Source: Hoeflea_A sp963921345
GTDB lineage: Bacteria > Pseudomonadota > Alphaproteobacteria > Rhizobiales > Rhizobiaceae
Direction: 5' to 3'
Length of the DNA: 64,000 nucleotides
Assembly: GCA_963921345.3 (NCBI GenBank)
Contig: CAWUFE020000007.1
Coordinates: forward strand, 1,860,001 to 1,924,000
A program made the translations under genes and the position numbers. The notes under the pieces were generated by a model, which saw nothing but the letters and a program-made list of their open reading frames with translations, ran no database searches and was not told the DNA's origin. Positions 42,513-50,937 of this stretch are shown piece by piece. Within the stretch, counting starts at the first letter, position 1. Every line of letters begins with the position of its first letter.

Positions 42513-44180
42513 TCAGTTGCAGGGATTGATCGTGAAGCCGGCCCGATACTCGGCCAGGTGCGCCTCGCGGTCGGCGGGCGACATGTCGCGCAGCAGCGTC
42601 AGCGGCGACTGCAGGGTGTGGCCGCGCACGTCGTCGAGCGTCCACATGTCCTTGTCATCGAAGCGCAGATGCGGTTGCGGGATCAGCGTTTTTCCGTCGG
42701 ACCGGACGAAGTTCAGGTCGACGATGGCATCGGCCAGATCCCATCCGTGATAGACGGTCTCCCACTCGCGCTTGCCGGAGAAACGGCCCATGGCCGGCGT
42801 CGGACGGCCCTGATACTCGTCCGAGAACGCCTCGACGGCGGTCCAGCGGTCGATTTCATGCGCGAACGTGTGCAGCTGGCCGTCGATCTCGTCGACGACG
42901 ATATCCTCGCGGATCAGGCACGGAACCAGGCAGCTCCAGCAGCGGTGCGGGTAGACGTAGCCGACTTCCTCGTTGAAGGTAACAACCTTCTGGCCCGGCT
43001 TGCTGAGCTTGCCGTACCACTTCCAGAACTCGCCGAATTCGGCGTACCAGCCCGGATACTTGAGCTCGAACCACTCGAAGTCCTTTTCGGTCTGGGCTTC
43101 GATGCGCCAGAAATTCAGCGGCCATCCGACGGCGAAGAACTGGCCGACCTTGTGCACATAGTGCCGCTTGGTGATGCGATCCCAGGCTTCCTGGACGTCG
43201 TCGTGGTGGATTTTGATGCCGTATTTTTCCATCGGCAGCATGTAGGTGCGGTAATAGTCCTCATGGATCCAGCGGTGCCACATCTCCGCATAGGACTCCT
43301 TGTCCTTGTCGCGGTTGGTCGTGCCGTATTCGATGAAGGTGCCGATGGCCGCATCGACGATTGCATGGTTCTGCCAGAAAGCATATTTCATGTCCCGTTC
43401 GATCAGCTGGTGATTGTCCGGGTCCTTCAATGCCGCCATCATCAGCGAGTGACCGTTGCCGATGTGCCGGCTTTCGTCGGACTGGACCGACAGGAAGACG
43501 GTCGGCAGGGCGTAGTCGCCGTTACGGGCGGCCTCGGACGGCATGGCCACGAACAGCGTGTTGGTGAAGGCCGTTTCGGCCACGACCGTCAGATACATGC
43601 AGGCCGACGTCATGGCGTCACCGGTGATGAAACCCTCGCCGAACTGGCGGCCGATGGTGGTGGCGTAGCACTTGCCGAAGGCTTCTTCGGTGATATCGAA
43701 CCCGGCCGGGTCGATATAGTTTTCCATGTACCATTTCTTCAGGTTCATCTGGATGGTCGAGTGCCGGAACTCGTCCACCATCTGCATGGTGAAGCCGGTG
43801 CGCAGGTCTTCGCCCGGCGCCAGACGGCTGACCATGGCCATCGAGCGGGCGGCGGAGATTTCCGGGAACGGAATGATCGCCAGGAACAGCTTCATCCATT
43901 CCACCCAGCGCGGCTCGACATTGCGGAACATGTCGCCTCGAAGCGCGGCATCGAGCGCCCCGTAGACCCGGTTGTCCTTCTCTTCCTGCATGGAGAAGTA
44001 GGACCGCAACACCTGCTTCATGGGGTCACGCGGAGCCTTGGAGATCTTGTAATCGGTCGGATAGACCATCGCCTCCTGGACGTAGGAGGGGTTCCAGCCG
44101 AGATCAGCAATCTTCTTGGTCGCCTCGCCGACGGGAATTCCCCGTTGGGAGGTAATCTTGTTCAGTGTCAATGACGACAT
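42513..44180 (-). CDS. mimA: Soluble di-iron monooxygenase hydroxylase alpha subunit (propane/MimA type)
   Basis: The 555-residue protein holds the di-iron active site: E107, E137 and H140 (VDEFRH), E202 (AETAF), E236 and H239 (SDESRH). NRVYGALD, MFRNVEPRW, FPEISAARSM, GRQFGEGFITGDAM and GTFIEYGT run in the family order. The sequence closely resembles mycobacterial MimA (propane and phenol monooxygenase), so the substrate is probably a short alkane, a ketone or a phenol. AAGGTGA precedes the start. The operon reads mimA-B-C-D then accessory genes. The 5' flank is shared with the divergent cassette, and contains a TGTAAT-N5-TTTACA dyad at 44514. Confidence 0.95.
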   Translation of the reverse strand: MSSLTLNKITSQRGIPVGEATKKIADLGWNPSYVQEAMVYPTDYKISKAPRDPMKQVLRSYFSMQEEKDNRVYGALDAALRGDMFRNVEPRWVEWMKLFLAIIPFPEISAARSMAMVSRLAPGEDLRTGFTMQMVDEFRHSTIQMNLKKWYMENYIDPAGFDITEEAFGKCYATTIGRQFGEGFITGDAMTSACMYLTVVAETAFTNTLFVAMPSEAARNGDYALPTVFLSVQSDESRHIGNGHSLMMAALKDPDNHQLIERDMKYAFWQNHAIVDAAIGTFIEYGTTNRDKDKESYAEMWHRWIHEDYYRTYMLPMEKYGIKIHHDDVQEAWDRITKRHYVHKVGQFFAVGWPLNFWRIEAQTEKDFEWFELKYPGWYAEFGEFWKWYGKLSKPGQKVVTFNEEVGYVYPHRCWSCLVPCLIREDIVVDEIDGQLHTFAHEIDRWTAVEAFSDEYQGRPTPAMGRFSGKREWETVYHGWDLADAIVDLNFVRSDGKTLIPQPHLRFDDKDMWTLDDVRGHTLQSPLTLLRDMSPADREAHLAEYRAGFTINPCN

Positions 44181-44681
44181 TGCCGTTCACCTTCTTGATA
44201 TGGGCCTGACGGAAGGCACGACTGCGTCGCGCCGTTCCGCGGTGATCGTGAGGTCGCGACATCACCCGGCGGCACGCGCACCGGGCGGCGTGCAGCGCAT
44301 GGTTGTTCGACCTCGTTGCTTACGGCAAAGGTCAGAGAACCGGAGGCGCGTCTTGCCGGCGCGCGTCACTTCCCGAGACCGGTCCCGGCCAGGCCGGTTG
44401 CGATCAGGCGTCCCTTCCTTTGTTCTTTCGCCACCGCGTTCAAGCGGCAGATCTTCTTCTGTTTGACCGGAATGTAAGGCCAGGAATCCGGCGGATCCAA
44501 ACTAAAAAATAAGTGTAATGGATGTTTACAGCGACGCGTTGTGCTGGAACGAAACGTTACAGTTTCCGGAATTTCCAACGCGCCACGAATTCCGATGTAT
44601 CGTCCCCGGCCAATACCAGCAGACCGGGCCGGCAACGGCCCTTCAACAATGCCTCAGGAAGCTGAACGGGTCAGGATCGCA
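44181..44681. other. Divergent 501-bp intergenic region between mimA and the four-gene cassette
   Basis: This is the longest gap in the window. It carries the TGTAAT-GGATG-TTTACA dyad at 44514-44530, a GAAAC-GTTACA-GTTTC dyad at 44551-44566, and GC-rich sequence near mimA with no gene. I found no clear -24/-12 (GG-N10-GC) promoter. Promoters for both directions should lie here. Confidence 0.6.
44514..44530. promoter_or_regulatory. TGTAAT-N5-TTTACA dyad, candidate operator copy 2
   Basis: Differs from the perfect dyad at 34646-34662 by one arm base and one spacer base. It lies 334 bp before mimA and 152 bp before the cassette start. Probable target of the AcoR-like regulator. Confidence 0.6.
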
Positions 44682-45140
44682 ATGCCGTCGAAACAGGGTT
44701 CGCCAAAACGCTGGAACACCGATTCGGGCTTGGCCGGGGAGATCATCGCCCGGGCCGACAAGGACATCGTGTTCGCGATGACCTTCCTGGGCGAAAGCCA
44801 GCATCGGGTGCATCGCCATTTCCAGCGCTTCATCGAAGCCGAACTGGAAAAGCAGGGTATCAGCCGCGACGGCCACGCGCTGCTGCAGGCCTTCATCGAT
44901 ACCCATGCAGCGGAGCTGCGCGAGTTCGTATTCACCGGCGTTGCCCTGTCCAGGCAGCTTCATCTGAGCGAATTCGAACAATTGCTCGGCGACAGGACGA
45001 ACGTCTTTCGGACCGATATCTGGGATGCCCTCTCCCGTTACATCGATGCAGCCGAGGAGAATTTCCGCGCTCAGGCGAGCGATCTGCCCCAACAGGTGGC
45101 GCGCTTGCGGACAGGTTCGTCTGGAGGGCTCGACAGATGA
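44682..45140 (+). CDS. Helical protein of unknown function (first gene of cassette)
   Basis: The 152-residue product (MPSKQGSPKRWNTDSGLAGE) has no signal peptide or membrane span. It is rich in amphipathic helix: ADKDIVFAMTFLGESQHRVH, FIEAELEKQGISRDGHALLQ and WDALSRYIDAAEENFRAQAS. I do not recognise the family. The start is chosen at 44682, behind AGGATCGC. The frame is open from 44541 but would cross the operator dyads. The stop overlaps the next start (45137-45140 ATGA), so the cassette is translationally coupled. Confidence 0.6.
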   Translation: MPSKQGSPKRWNTDSGLAGEIIARADKDIVFAMTFLGESQHRVHRHFQRFIEAELEKQGISRDGHALLQAFIDTHAAELREFVFTGVALSRQLHLSEFEQLLGDRTNVFRTDIWDALSRYIDAAEENFRAQASDLPQQVARLRTGSSGGLDR

Positions 45141-45484
45141 CAAAACCGCGCGAGGAAACGCCTCCCGTCGAACCCGCAACGCGGTCTGGACAGGCGGAGC
45201 GCCTTCAACAGGAACGGCAGCGGATCGTCGCCACGCTGAGCGAGGAGAACGCAAGACTGCTGCTGGCGCGCCAGCGCGTCAGCGGAATGGAGATCGAGGT
45301 TCTGGCTGCGGATCAGGCATTGGCAGCGAACGACGCCAGCGAAGAGAACAGGGCAGCCCTGGCCGAGCTGCGCGAGCAGGAAACGCATGCAAGGAACGAG
45401 CTTGCGGATGCGGAGCAGCGCATCGAGGACCTGGAGAACCGCATGACGGTAGTCCTTTCCGATCTGGCTGCCCTGAACGATTGA
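45137..45484 (+). CDS. Coiled-coil protein of unknown function (second cassette gene)
   Basis: The 115-residue protein has a Pro-rich start (TKPREETPPVEPATRSGQ). From about residue 20 nearly the whole chain is one charged heptad-like helix: ERLQQERQRIVATLSEENAR, AALAELREQETHARNEL and AEQRIEDLENRMTVVLSDL. It has no cysteine, signal peptide or membrane span. It is probably a rod or scaffold subunit that pairs with its neighbours. Family not recognised. GAC/GAT rich spacing with the upstream gene implies coupled expression. Confidence 0.6.
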   Translation: MTKPREETPPVEPATRSGQAERLQQERQRIVATLSEENARLLLARQRVSGMEIEVLAADQALAANDASEENRAALAELREQETHARNELADAEQRIEDLENRMTVVLSDLAALND

Positions 45485-45498
45485 CCGGAGATGCAGCC

Positions 45499-46629
45499 AT
45501 GAACCTCGACATTGCAAGACCGCCGCAGCTTTTCGACCTGTTGGCAAGGGAATGGTCCCTATCCTCCCCGGTCGATGGAGTCGTCTTCAGCGGCGATTGC
45601 GAAACGCTCGCGATTGCCTGCGAGGACGGCTCCATCGCCTTGGCCGAAACGGCCGACGAGGACTCGCCGACCGCTCGCATGCGCATGGCGATCGACAGCG
45701 GCAGGCAGACCATCCACCGCCGCGGCGGCCCGGTGCCGCCGCTTGTTGAAGTCGAACTCCTTCAGGTCCGCACATCGCCGGTGGTTCCCCATGGTCGGTC
45801 CGACTTTCTGTTCGGCTGCGCAAACGGCGAATTCGCGACGATCGCAGATGGCGGACGCGTCGCACACGCCCGGCATAGAATGGATGGTCCGATCACGGCC
45901 GTTTCCTGCACAAGCGGCGCGGCGCTGTTTGCCGGTGCCTCGGAGAAAACGATCCATATTTGCAGTTGGGATGAGTCCGAGGCCGGCTGTGAAATCCGCA
46001 CAGAGTCCCTGATCCACGATCTCGCATTCTCGCCGGACGGAAACCGTCTCGCCGCTGCCCACGAGGACGGCATCTCGGTCTGGGACACCGCCGGTAATCT
46101 GCTGCACGCCCCGCGGCAATCTCCGGTTAGCGGGTCGCAGAGCGTGCGCTGGAGCCATGACGGCGAGTGGATCGCCGCTGCATCGGCGTCCGGCGGCCTT
46201 GGTCTGCACGATCTGAAAAACAACCGGGCCAGAGAGTTCGACGACTATCCGACCCCCGCAAGATCGATCGTCTTCAGCGAGCCCGCCAACGCGGTCGCAA
46301 CTTCGGGGGCCTACCGGGCTGCGGTCTGGTCGCTCGCCCGTCCCCTGACCGACCCGGAGAGCTGCAAGGTCTTCGCGTCGGGAAAACCCGGCTTTGTGGC
46401 GGTCGACAGCATCGCGGCCAGCCCCGACAAGAACCTTCTGGCTGTCGGCTACGCCAACGGACTTCTTTGCATCATCCAGATCGGCAGCAACGAAGAGATG
46501 CTGTTGCGACAGGACGACGGCACCGGCATCTCGACCCTGTCCTGGTCGAGCGACGGATCCTTCCTGGCGGTCGGGACGGCGCATGGCGGAGCGGCTTTGG
46601 TCGAGTTTCCACCCGGAATGTTCAAGTGA
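45499..46629 (+). CDS. WD40/beta-propeller repeat protein (third cassette gene)
   Basis: The 376-residue protein consists of about 7 propeller-like repeats with strands such as VDGVVFSGDCETLAIACEDG, IHDLAFSPDGNRLAAAHEDG, SVRWSHDGEWIAAASASGG, SIAASPDKNLLAVGYANG and TLSWSSDGSFLAVGTAHGG. The SPDG/SSDG turns and hydrophobic strands are WD40-like. No signal peptide, so it should be cytosolic. GGAG precedes the ATG at 45499, 14 bp after the coiled-coil gene. It could be an assembly platform for the monooxygenase or an independent complex. Function unproven. Confidence 0.75.
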   Translation: MNLDIARPPQLFDLLAREWSLSSPVDGVVFSGDCETLAIACEDGSIALAETADEDSPTARMRMAIDSGRQTIHRRGGPVPPLVEVELLQVRTSPVVPHGRSDFLFGCANGEFATIADGGRVAHARHRMDGPITAVSCTSGAALFAGASEKTIHICSWDESEAGCEIRTESLIHDLAFSPDGNRLAAAHEDGISVWDTAGNLLHAPRQSPVSGSQSVRWSHDGEWIAAASASGGLGLHDLKNNRAREFDDYPTPARSIVFSEPANAVATSGAYRAAVWSLARPLTDPESCKVFASGKPGFVAVDSIAASPDKNLLAVGYANGLLCIIQIGSNEEMLLRQDDGTGISTLSWSSDGSFLAVGTAHGGAALVEFPPGMFK

Positions 46630-46651
46630 TCTTTGAATGAGGAGACACGCA

Positions 46652-46837
46652 ATGGAACCGCAACTGACGCAAGAGGAAAAGAGCAAGGACGCTTTTTTCA
46701 AAAGGATCGCCGAGATCGGCGACGAGATGGTGGCAACGCACGGCAAGGACTTCGCCACCGGAGCGTTCGTGCTTGCCGCACGCTGGATCTACGAAGGCCA
46801 GCAGAACAAGCCGTCAGGCGAAGACAGCAAACACTAG
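46652..46837 (+). CDS. 61-residue small protein (fourth cassette gene)
   Basis: MEPQLTQEEKSKDAFFKRIA opens a short acidic to neutral helical product with a hydrophobic middle helix (GAFVLAARWIYEGQ). It is too short for a confident family call. GAGGAGACACGC upstream is a strong ribosome-binding site. It is 22 bp after the WD40 gene, followed by a hairpin terminator, so it ends the transcript. An earlier ATG at 46637 overlaps the ribosome-binding site. Confidence 0.6.
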   Translation: MEPQLTQEEKSKDAFFKRIAEIGDEMVATHGKDFATGAFVLAARWIYEGQQNKPSGEDSKH

Positions 46838-46906
46838 CAAGCGATCCCGAGACGACATCGGGACACGGCAACCACAGGCATCCATAGGGAGTTCTCCAAC
46901 AGCAAG

Positions 46907-46940
46907 CCGCCGCAGCCGATGGAAGGTTGCGGCGGGTTTC
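46907..46940. terminator. Hairpin terminator between convergent units
   Basis: CCGCCGCA pairs with TGCGGCGG over a 13-base loop, followed by GTTTCG. Lies between the cassette and the convergent NTF2-like gene. Confidence 0.6.
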
Positions 46941-46980
46941 GCTTAGGATCCGATTGCGAATCGGCTCTGGCTCGACAGAC

Positions 46981-47325
46981 TTACCGGTCCCGTACTTCGA
47001 TGTGGCGCAATTTTCCGTCGTGCACGACAACGTGCTCGATACCCGACCGGCGCACCTCCTCGCCGGATTTGGCCCTTGCGGAAAACACGAATTCGAAGCG
47101 AACGATACCGGGTTTGACCTCTTCTACATCGGAGACATCCCAGTGCAGTGCCTCGAACTGTCCATGAAATGCCGCCTGCATGTCCATGATCGAATCAACA
47201 CCCAGGAAAATCCCCCTGCCTTCGGCGCTGAAGGTTGTGCCGTCGGTCATGAATTTGCGAATCGCTGCCAGGTCGCTCCGGTTGGAAAGATCGAAGTAAA
47301 GCCGGGCCAGCGCGAGCGGATTCAT
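46981..47325 (-). CDS. NTF2-like protein
   Basis: The 114-residue protein (MNPLALARLYFDLSNRSDLA) has the NTF2-like alpha-plus-beta pattern: a helix, AIRKFMTDGTTFSAEGRG, the hydrophobic-strand FHGQFEALHWDVSDVEEVKP and VRFEFVFSARAKSGEEVRRS. A GAAGGG precedes the ATG. Its role is unknown. It forms an operon with the alpha/beta-hydrolase gene 13 bp upstream of it. Confidence 0.75.
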   Translation of the reverse strand: MNPLALARLYFDLSNRSDLAAIRKFMTDGTTFSAEGRGIFLGVDSIMDMQAAFHGQFEALHWDVSDVEEVKPGIVRFEFVFSARAKSGEEVRRSGIEHVVVHDGKLRHIEVRDR

Positions 47326-47338
47326 CCGTGTGTTCCCT

Positions 47339-48268
47339 TCAGGTTGCCTGGTTGCCGCAATTTCGGTCGATGTGCCGCAGCAGATATGCCAGGACCTCAT
47401 CATTCTCGTTGACCAGGTTTTCGATGATGTCGAGGTGATCGCGGTCGTTGGCCAGATGAAACCGGCAAGACTGGCCGGCGGCGAGCAGTTTGTCCTGATA
47501 CTCCTTCGTCTGCCGAAAGAACTCGGGCGTATCGAACTCTGGCACCAGGAGATGCAGCGGGCAAAGCGGGCGGCCGGCGACCTGTTTCAAGTAGGGGCTG
47601 ACCGCCCTGGCCGACGCTTCGGACATGCCGATTTCGTCGTTGATGAAGCTGTCGACGAGCGGGCGAATGTCGAACAGGCCGGCTAGCGAAAACACGCCCT
47701 TGAGCAAGCCCTGCACGTCCCGCGACAGGCCATACCGCTCCCAATCCGTTTCCCGCAGCAGGGCCACCAGATGCCCGCCGGCCGAGTGTCCGACCAGATA
47801 GACGCCGGACGATCCGCGCTTGGCGGCCTCAAGCAGTACTGCAGCGACCGCCTGCTCCATCTGCGCGACGATCGATTCCATCGGACGGTCGTTGTCCCAG
47901 TCCTGAGCGAGACGGTAGCCGGGCATGTAGACCGCCATCCCTCGCGCGTTGAAGGGCTCGGCGAGGAACGAGAACTGCTCCTTCGAAAACCATTGCCACC
48001 AGCCGCCGTGGATGTAGACGACGATGGGCGCGTCGTCCGCGACCCCGGCCGGCCGGAAAACATCCATCGAGCCGGCAAAGTCGCCGTTGCCGAATTCGAC
48101 GGTTTGCATCCCCTCGCCCAACCCGGCTCGATAGCTTTCGCTTCGTTCGTTGGTCAGCGCGATGTGGGACGGCAGCAGATCGTCCGTCGTCAAGCGCCGC
48201 GTCCAAAGCGTCGGATTGTACTGCCTGTCCGTTTGTTCGCGTGTGAAAGCCCGCCAATAATCACTCAT
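47339..48268 (-). CDS. Alpha/beta-hydrolase (arylformamidase/esterase-like)
   Basis: The 309-residue serine hydrolase has an oxyanion-hole motif VVYIHGGWWQWF, nucleophile elbow GHSAGG, an acid residue likely in EFDTPEFFRQT and a histidine in ANDRDHLDIIENLV. The N-terminus MSDYWRAFTREQTDRQYNPT resembles bacterial arylformamidase-like enzymes of the kynurenine group. No signal peptide. A pair of NTF2-like genes flank it, and a divergent LysR regulates the set. Substrate unknown. Confidence 0.85.
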   Translation of the reverse strand: MSDYWRAFTREQTDRQYNPTLWTRRLTTDDLLPSHIALTNERSESYRAGLGEGMQTVEFGNGDFAGSMDVFRPAGVADDAPIVVYIHGGWWQWFSKEQFSFLAEPFNARGMAVYMPGYRLAQDWDNDRPMESIVAQMEQAVAAVLLEAAKRGSSGVYLVGHSAGGHLVALLRETDWERYGLSRDVQGLLKGVFSLAGLFDIRPLVDSFINDEIGMSEASARAVSPYLKQVAGRPLCPLHLLVPEFDTPEFFRQTKEYQDKLLAAGQSCRFHLANDRDHLDIIENLVNENDEVLAYLLRHIDRNCGNQAT

Positions 48269-48307
48269 AATATTACCTCAATCAAATCAGTATGTTGTAT
48301 GCAGAAA

Positions 48308-48673
48308 TCAGGACTGCACTTCGAAATGGTCCTCGCGCAGCCGCATCGATCCGTCGGCCTGCGTCACCCAGAGTTCGCGGGTAATGACTCCCTGCGCCTT
48401 GTTCATCTTCCAGCCGCTGGTGAGCACTGTCGATGTTTCGTCTACCTGGTCGATATCCGGTTCGACGTAGGCGACGTCGGCAAAGCCCTGGTCGATGATG
48501 TCCTGCCAGAACGCCTCGATTTCCTGGCGCCCCGTGAAAGTGCCGAACGGCGTGGCGACCATTTTGGCGCCTTCCTCGTACATCGATGCGCAACCGGCGG
48601 CATTGCCCCGATTGAAATAGCTCTTCCAACGTTCGCTGGCGTCGATTGTCGCAGCAATCAGTTCGTTCTTCAT
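48308..48673 (-). CDS. NTF2/SnoaL-like protein (nuclear transport factor 2 family)
   Basis: The 121-residue protein starts MKNELIAATIDASERWKSYF and continues with SMYEEGAKMVATPFGTFTGR, which is the SnoaL turn, then IEAFWQDIIDQGFADVAYVE. It is the first gene of the leftward operon with the hydrolase and the other NTF2-like gene, and 39 bp lie between it and the hydrolase. Function unknown. Confidence 0.78.
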   Translation of the reverse strand: MKNELIAATIDASERWKSYFNRGNAAGCASMYEEGAKMVATPFGTFTGRQEIEAFWQDIIDQGFADVAYVEPDIDQVDETSTVLTSGWKMNKAQGVITRELWVTQADGSMRLREDHFEVQS

Positions 48674-48741
48674 GGCAGCATCTACCCTCGCTGTTTCGGC
48701 TCTTCGGAGGTGCGCATATTGAGCAGGACGAGGTGCAGTGA

Positions 48742-48771
48742 TAAACAGGTATTAGCTTATTTAGCTGTTTA
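48742..48771. promoter_or_regulatory. Inverted repeat upstream of LysR
   Basis: TAAACAG at 48742-48748 is inverted as CTGTTTA at 48765-48771, with the direct repeat TTAGCT twice between. It sits 13 bases before the LysR ATG and in the divergent interval. Confidence 0.4.
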
Positions 48772-48784
48772 GAAAAATTGAACA

Positions 48785-49735
48785 ATGAAACCAAACCTGG
48801 AAGACATGCGGGTGTTTCTCGAGGTCGTTGAGGCCCGCAGTTTCACCGCGGCCGCGGAGCGCCTCGGACGAACGAAATCCGCCGTGAGTCAGACGGTCAC
48901 GCGCCTGGAGGACGATCTTGGAACGCGACTTCTCTACAGAAGCACGCGCTCCCTTTCGCTGACCGATGCCGGCACCCGTTTTCTTGTTCATTGCCGCGAC
49001 ATTCGGACTGCCTACGACACTGCGATAGCCGATATCAAAACGTCGGAAGCGGATCCTTCGGGCATGCTCTCGCTGACGGCCCCGAACGCACTGTGCGCCC
49101 CGGTGATTGTCCCGCTGATCGGCCGTTTCGTCGAACTCTATCCAGATGTCGGCGTACGCCTTCAGGCCAACGACTCGCCCATGGACCTGATCGAAGCGCA
49201 GATCGATCTGGCGGTCAGGGTGGGTGAGCCTGACATCCAGTCGGCAAAGGTCTCGAAACTCGGGGTGCTTTACGAGAGCCTGTACGCAAGTCCGGATTTC
49301 GTCGCGGTGCGGGGCGGCCCGCCAGCCGACCTGACCGGCATAACCGGCTGGGACCACATCGCCAACGAATGGCAAGGCGTTCCGCTGAAGTATCGTACGG
49401 CGGACGGCGCCGCCGTCCGGATCGAACCTCGCATCCGTTGCAATTCCCTGCACGATATTCTGCGCCTGGCGGAAATGGGCGCCGGCGTTGCCAGGCTGCC
49501 GGACACCGCTGCAGCTGACAGTGTGCAAAACGGAACCCTGCAGCGCCTGTTCGAGGTGGGGTCGGCGCCGGTCCACTCGATGCACCTTTTCGAAAGAAGG
49601 CCTCCCGCCAAGGTTCGGATCTTCATCCAGATGGTGCGGGAGAAGCTGCGATCGGATCGGCAAACGGCTATCGGCGGCGGAGGCCGCGCAGGGGAATCGA
49701 TTGAATGTTATTGGCAGATGATTGCCTCCATGTAG
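48785..49735 (+). CDS. LysR-family regulator, C-terminus replaced by IS insertion
   Basis: This is a 316-residue LysR protein: HTH EDMRVFLEVVEARSFTAAAE then LGRTKSAVSQTVTRLEDDLG, followed by a substrate-binding domain. An ISAs1-family element inserted at codon 302: the last residues of the present frame (from AGESIECYW) are read from the IS. Without the element the frame would run GGR-VG and stop at 50945, giving a 303-residue protein, the normal LysR length. The effect on function is probably slight, since only three residues are lost. It is divergent from the NTF2-like/hydrolase operon. Confidence 0.85.
   Translation: MKPNLEDMRVFLEVVEARSFTAAAERLGRTKSAVSQTVTRLEDDLGTRLLYRSTRSLSLTDAGTRFLVHCRDIRTAYDTAIADIKTSEADPSGMLSLTAPNALCAPVIVPLIGRFVELYPDVGVRLQANDSPMDLIEAQIDLAVRVGEPDIQSAKVSKLGVLYESLYASPDFVAVRGGPPADLTGITGWDHIANEWQGVPLKYRTADGAAVRIEPRIRCNSLHDILRLAEMGAGVARLPDTAAADSVQNGTLQRLFEVGSAPVHSMHLFERRPPAKVRIFIQMVREKLRSDRQTAIGGGGRAGESIECYWQMIASM
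49679..49688. repeat. 10-bp target-site duplication, left copy
   Basis: GGAGGCCGCG occurs directly before the IS left end and again at 50928-50937 directly after the right end. Confidence 0.9.
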
Positions 49736-50927
49736 TCATCGTCCCATGCTGCTGAGTGGCGCTTTTGGGGCAGGCTCAATTTACCGGATGCACGACGCAA
49801 CAAGTTCATCGCTGCCTGCTGGATTGTGGCAAAATTGGCCGGAGCGTTTCCGGTTCTTATGCGGCAGTCATCTTGGCGGAAGGTAACGTCCAGCACCCAA
49901 TGCAGGCAATTTTCGACCTGCCAGTGATTGCGTATATAGCGCGCCATCTCCTCAGGGGGCGCCACGAACGACGCGATGTAGAACCGCCGGATTGTTTCGG
50001 CTTTTCCCCTGACTTCGCGTGTGTATTCGACCATGATCACGGCCTTCAGACCCGGCCATTGATGGCGTTCCATGAGCCATTGCGTATCTGTGCAGACTTT
50101 GTAGCGCCGCACTTCAATGCGCCCGTGGTCCGCATCAACGGTTTCGCTCTTCCTGATGAACTCTGCGCCTATGTCCCGCTCAAGATGCTCATCAAAAAAC
50201 AGTTCAACATCCTCGCGCAAGCTGCCCTGATTGCCCTTGAGACCGATCACATAATCAGCATCCTGATCAATAACTTGCTGACAAATTTTGCGCTGACAAC
50301 CCATAGCATCAAGGGTGACGACAGCACCTTTGAGTGACAGCAAAGCCAGCAACTCGGGAACCGCAGTGATCTCATTCGACTTATCGTCAACCTTGCGATG
50401 CCCAAGCACGAGTTGCTGCTCGCACGCCCAGGCGGAAACCATATGAATGGCTGACTTGTTCGACCTGATGTCGAATGACCGTCGGAGGGTTTTGCCGTCA
50501 ACAGCGACGACGCCCTTAAGCGCTTCACTCAAGCTTGCCACCCATGCCATGAAGCAGCGTTGGAACGCCTCCATATCCAGACTCGCAAACAGTATTCCCA
50601 ACTGATCATGACTTGGGGTTCCTTGCGCGAAGGGCAGAAAGCGACGCAGCAATGCGAGCTTCTTTTCACCGTAGAGAGCGATGGACGTCCAGTTCTGCGC
50701 ACCGGATATCACGGCACACAAAACCAGAAGGAGGATTTCGTTGAGCGGATAGAGAATCTTCGCCTTCTGACGCGGATCTTCCATAGCCTCAAAATGGGCC
50801 AGAAAATCAGGGTTTTGGTGGTTCTGGTGGCTGTGGGACATGCAAAATCTCCGAAAAAGGACGCACTCCACACCCTTGATTCAGAAAAATGCACAAATGT
50901 CAGCAACTTATTCACTCGATTACCCTG
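49689..50927 (-). mobile_element. Intact ISAs1-family insertion sequence
   Basis: The 1239-bp element has terminal inverted repeats CAGGGGAATCGATTGAAT (left) and CAGGGTAATCGAGTGAAT (right, read inward), matching in 16 of 18 bases. A 10-bp direct target duplication flanks it. It encodes one full transposase. Intact ends, intact ORF and identical target copies suggest a recent insertion. Confidence 0.92.
49708..50841 (-). CDS. ISAs1-family transposase
   Basis: The 377-residue DDE transposase begins MSHSHQNHQNPDFLAHFEAM, then EDPRQKAKILYPLNEILLLV, the family N-terminus. Catalytic acids are D of VVAVDGKTLRRS, D of VTLDAMGCQ and E of HWQVENCLHWVLDVTFRQDD. The start at 50841 is set by GGAG seven bases before; an ATG at 50871 is also in frame. 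It catalyses cut-and-paste transposition of the surrounding element. Confidence 0.93.
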   Translation of the reverse strand: MSHSHQNHQNPDFLAHFEAMEDPRQKAKILYPLNEILLLVLCAVISGAQNWTSIALYGEKKLALLRRFLPFAQGTPSHDQLGILFASLDMEAFQRCFMAWVASLSEALKGVVAVDGKTLRRSFDIRSNKSAIHMVSAWACEQQLVLGHRKVDDKSNEITAVPELLALLSLKGAVVTLDAMGCQRKICQQVIDQDADYVIGLKGNQGSLREDVELFFDEHLERDIGAEFIRKSETVDADHGRIEVRRYKVCTDTQWLMERHQWPGLKAVIMVEYTREVRGKAETIRRFYIASFVAPPEEMARYIRNHWQVENCLHWVLDVTFRQDDCRIRTGNAPANFATIQQAAMNLLRRASGKLSLPQKRHSAAWDDDYMEAIICQ

Positions 50928-50937
50928 GGAGGCCGCG
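50928..50937. repeat. 10-bp target-site duplication, right copy
   Basis: GGAGGCCGCG, identical to 49679-49688. Confidence 0.9.

Noticed and set aside
44181..44540. Sigma-54 promoter upstream of mimA
   Set aside because: No GG-N10-GC pair with the right surrounding consensus was found on either strand by eye. The regulator also lacks the sigma-54 contact loop.
44541..44681. 47-codon N-terminal extension of the first cassette protein
   Set aside because: It would cover the GAAAC-GTTACA-GTTTC dyad and has no ribosome-binding site, so the start at 44682 is preferred.
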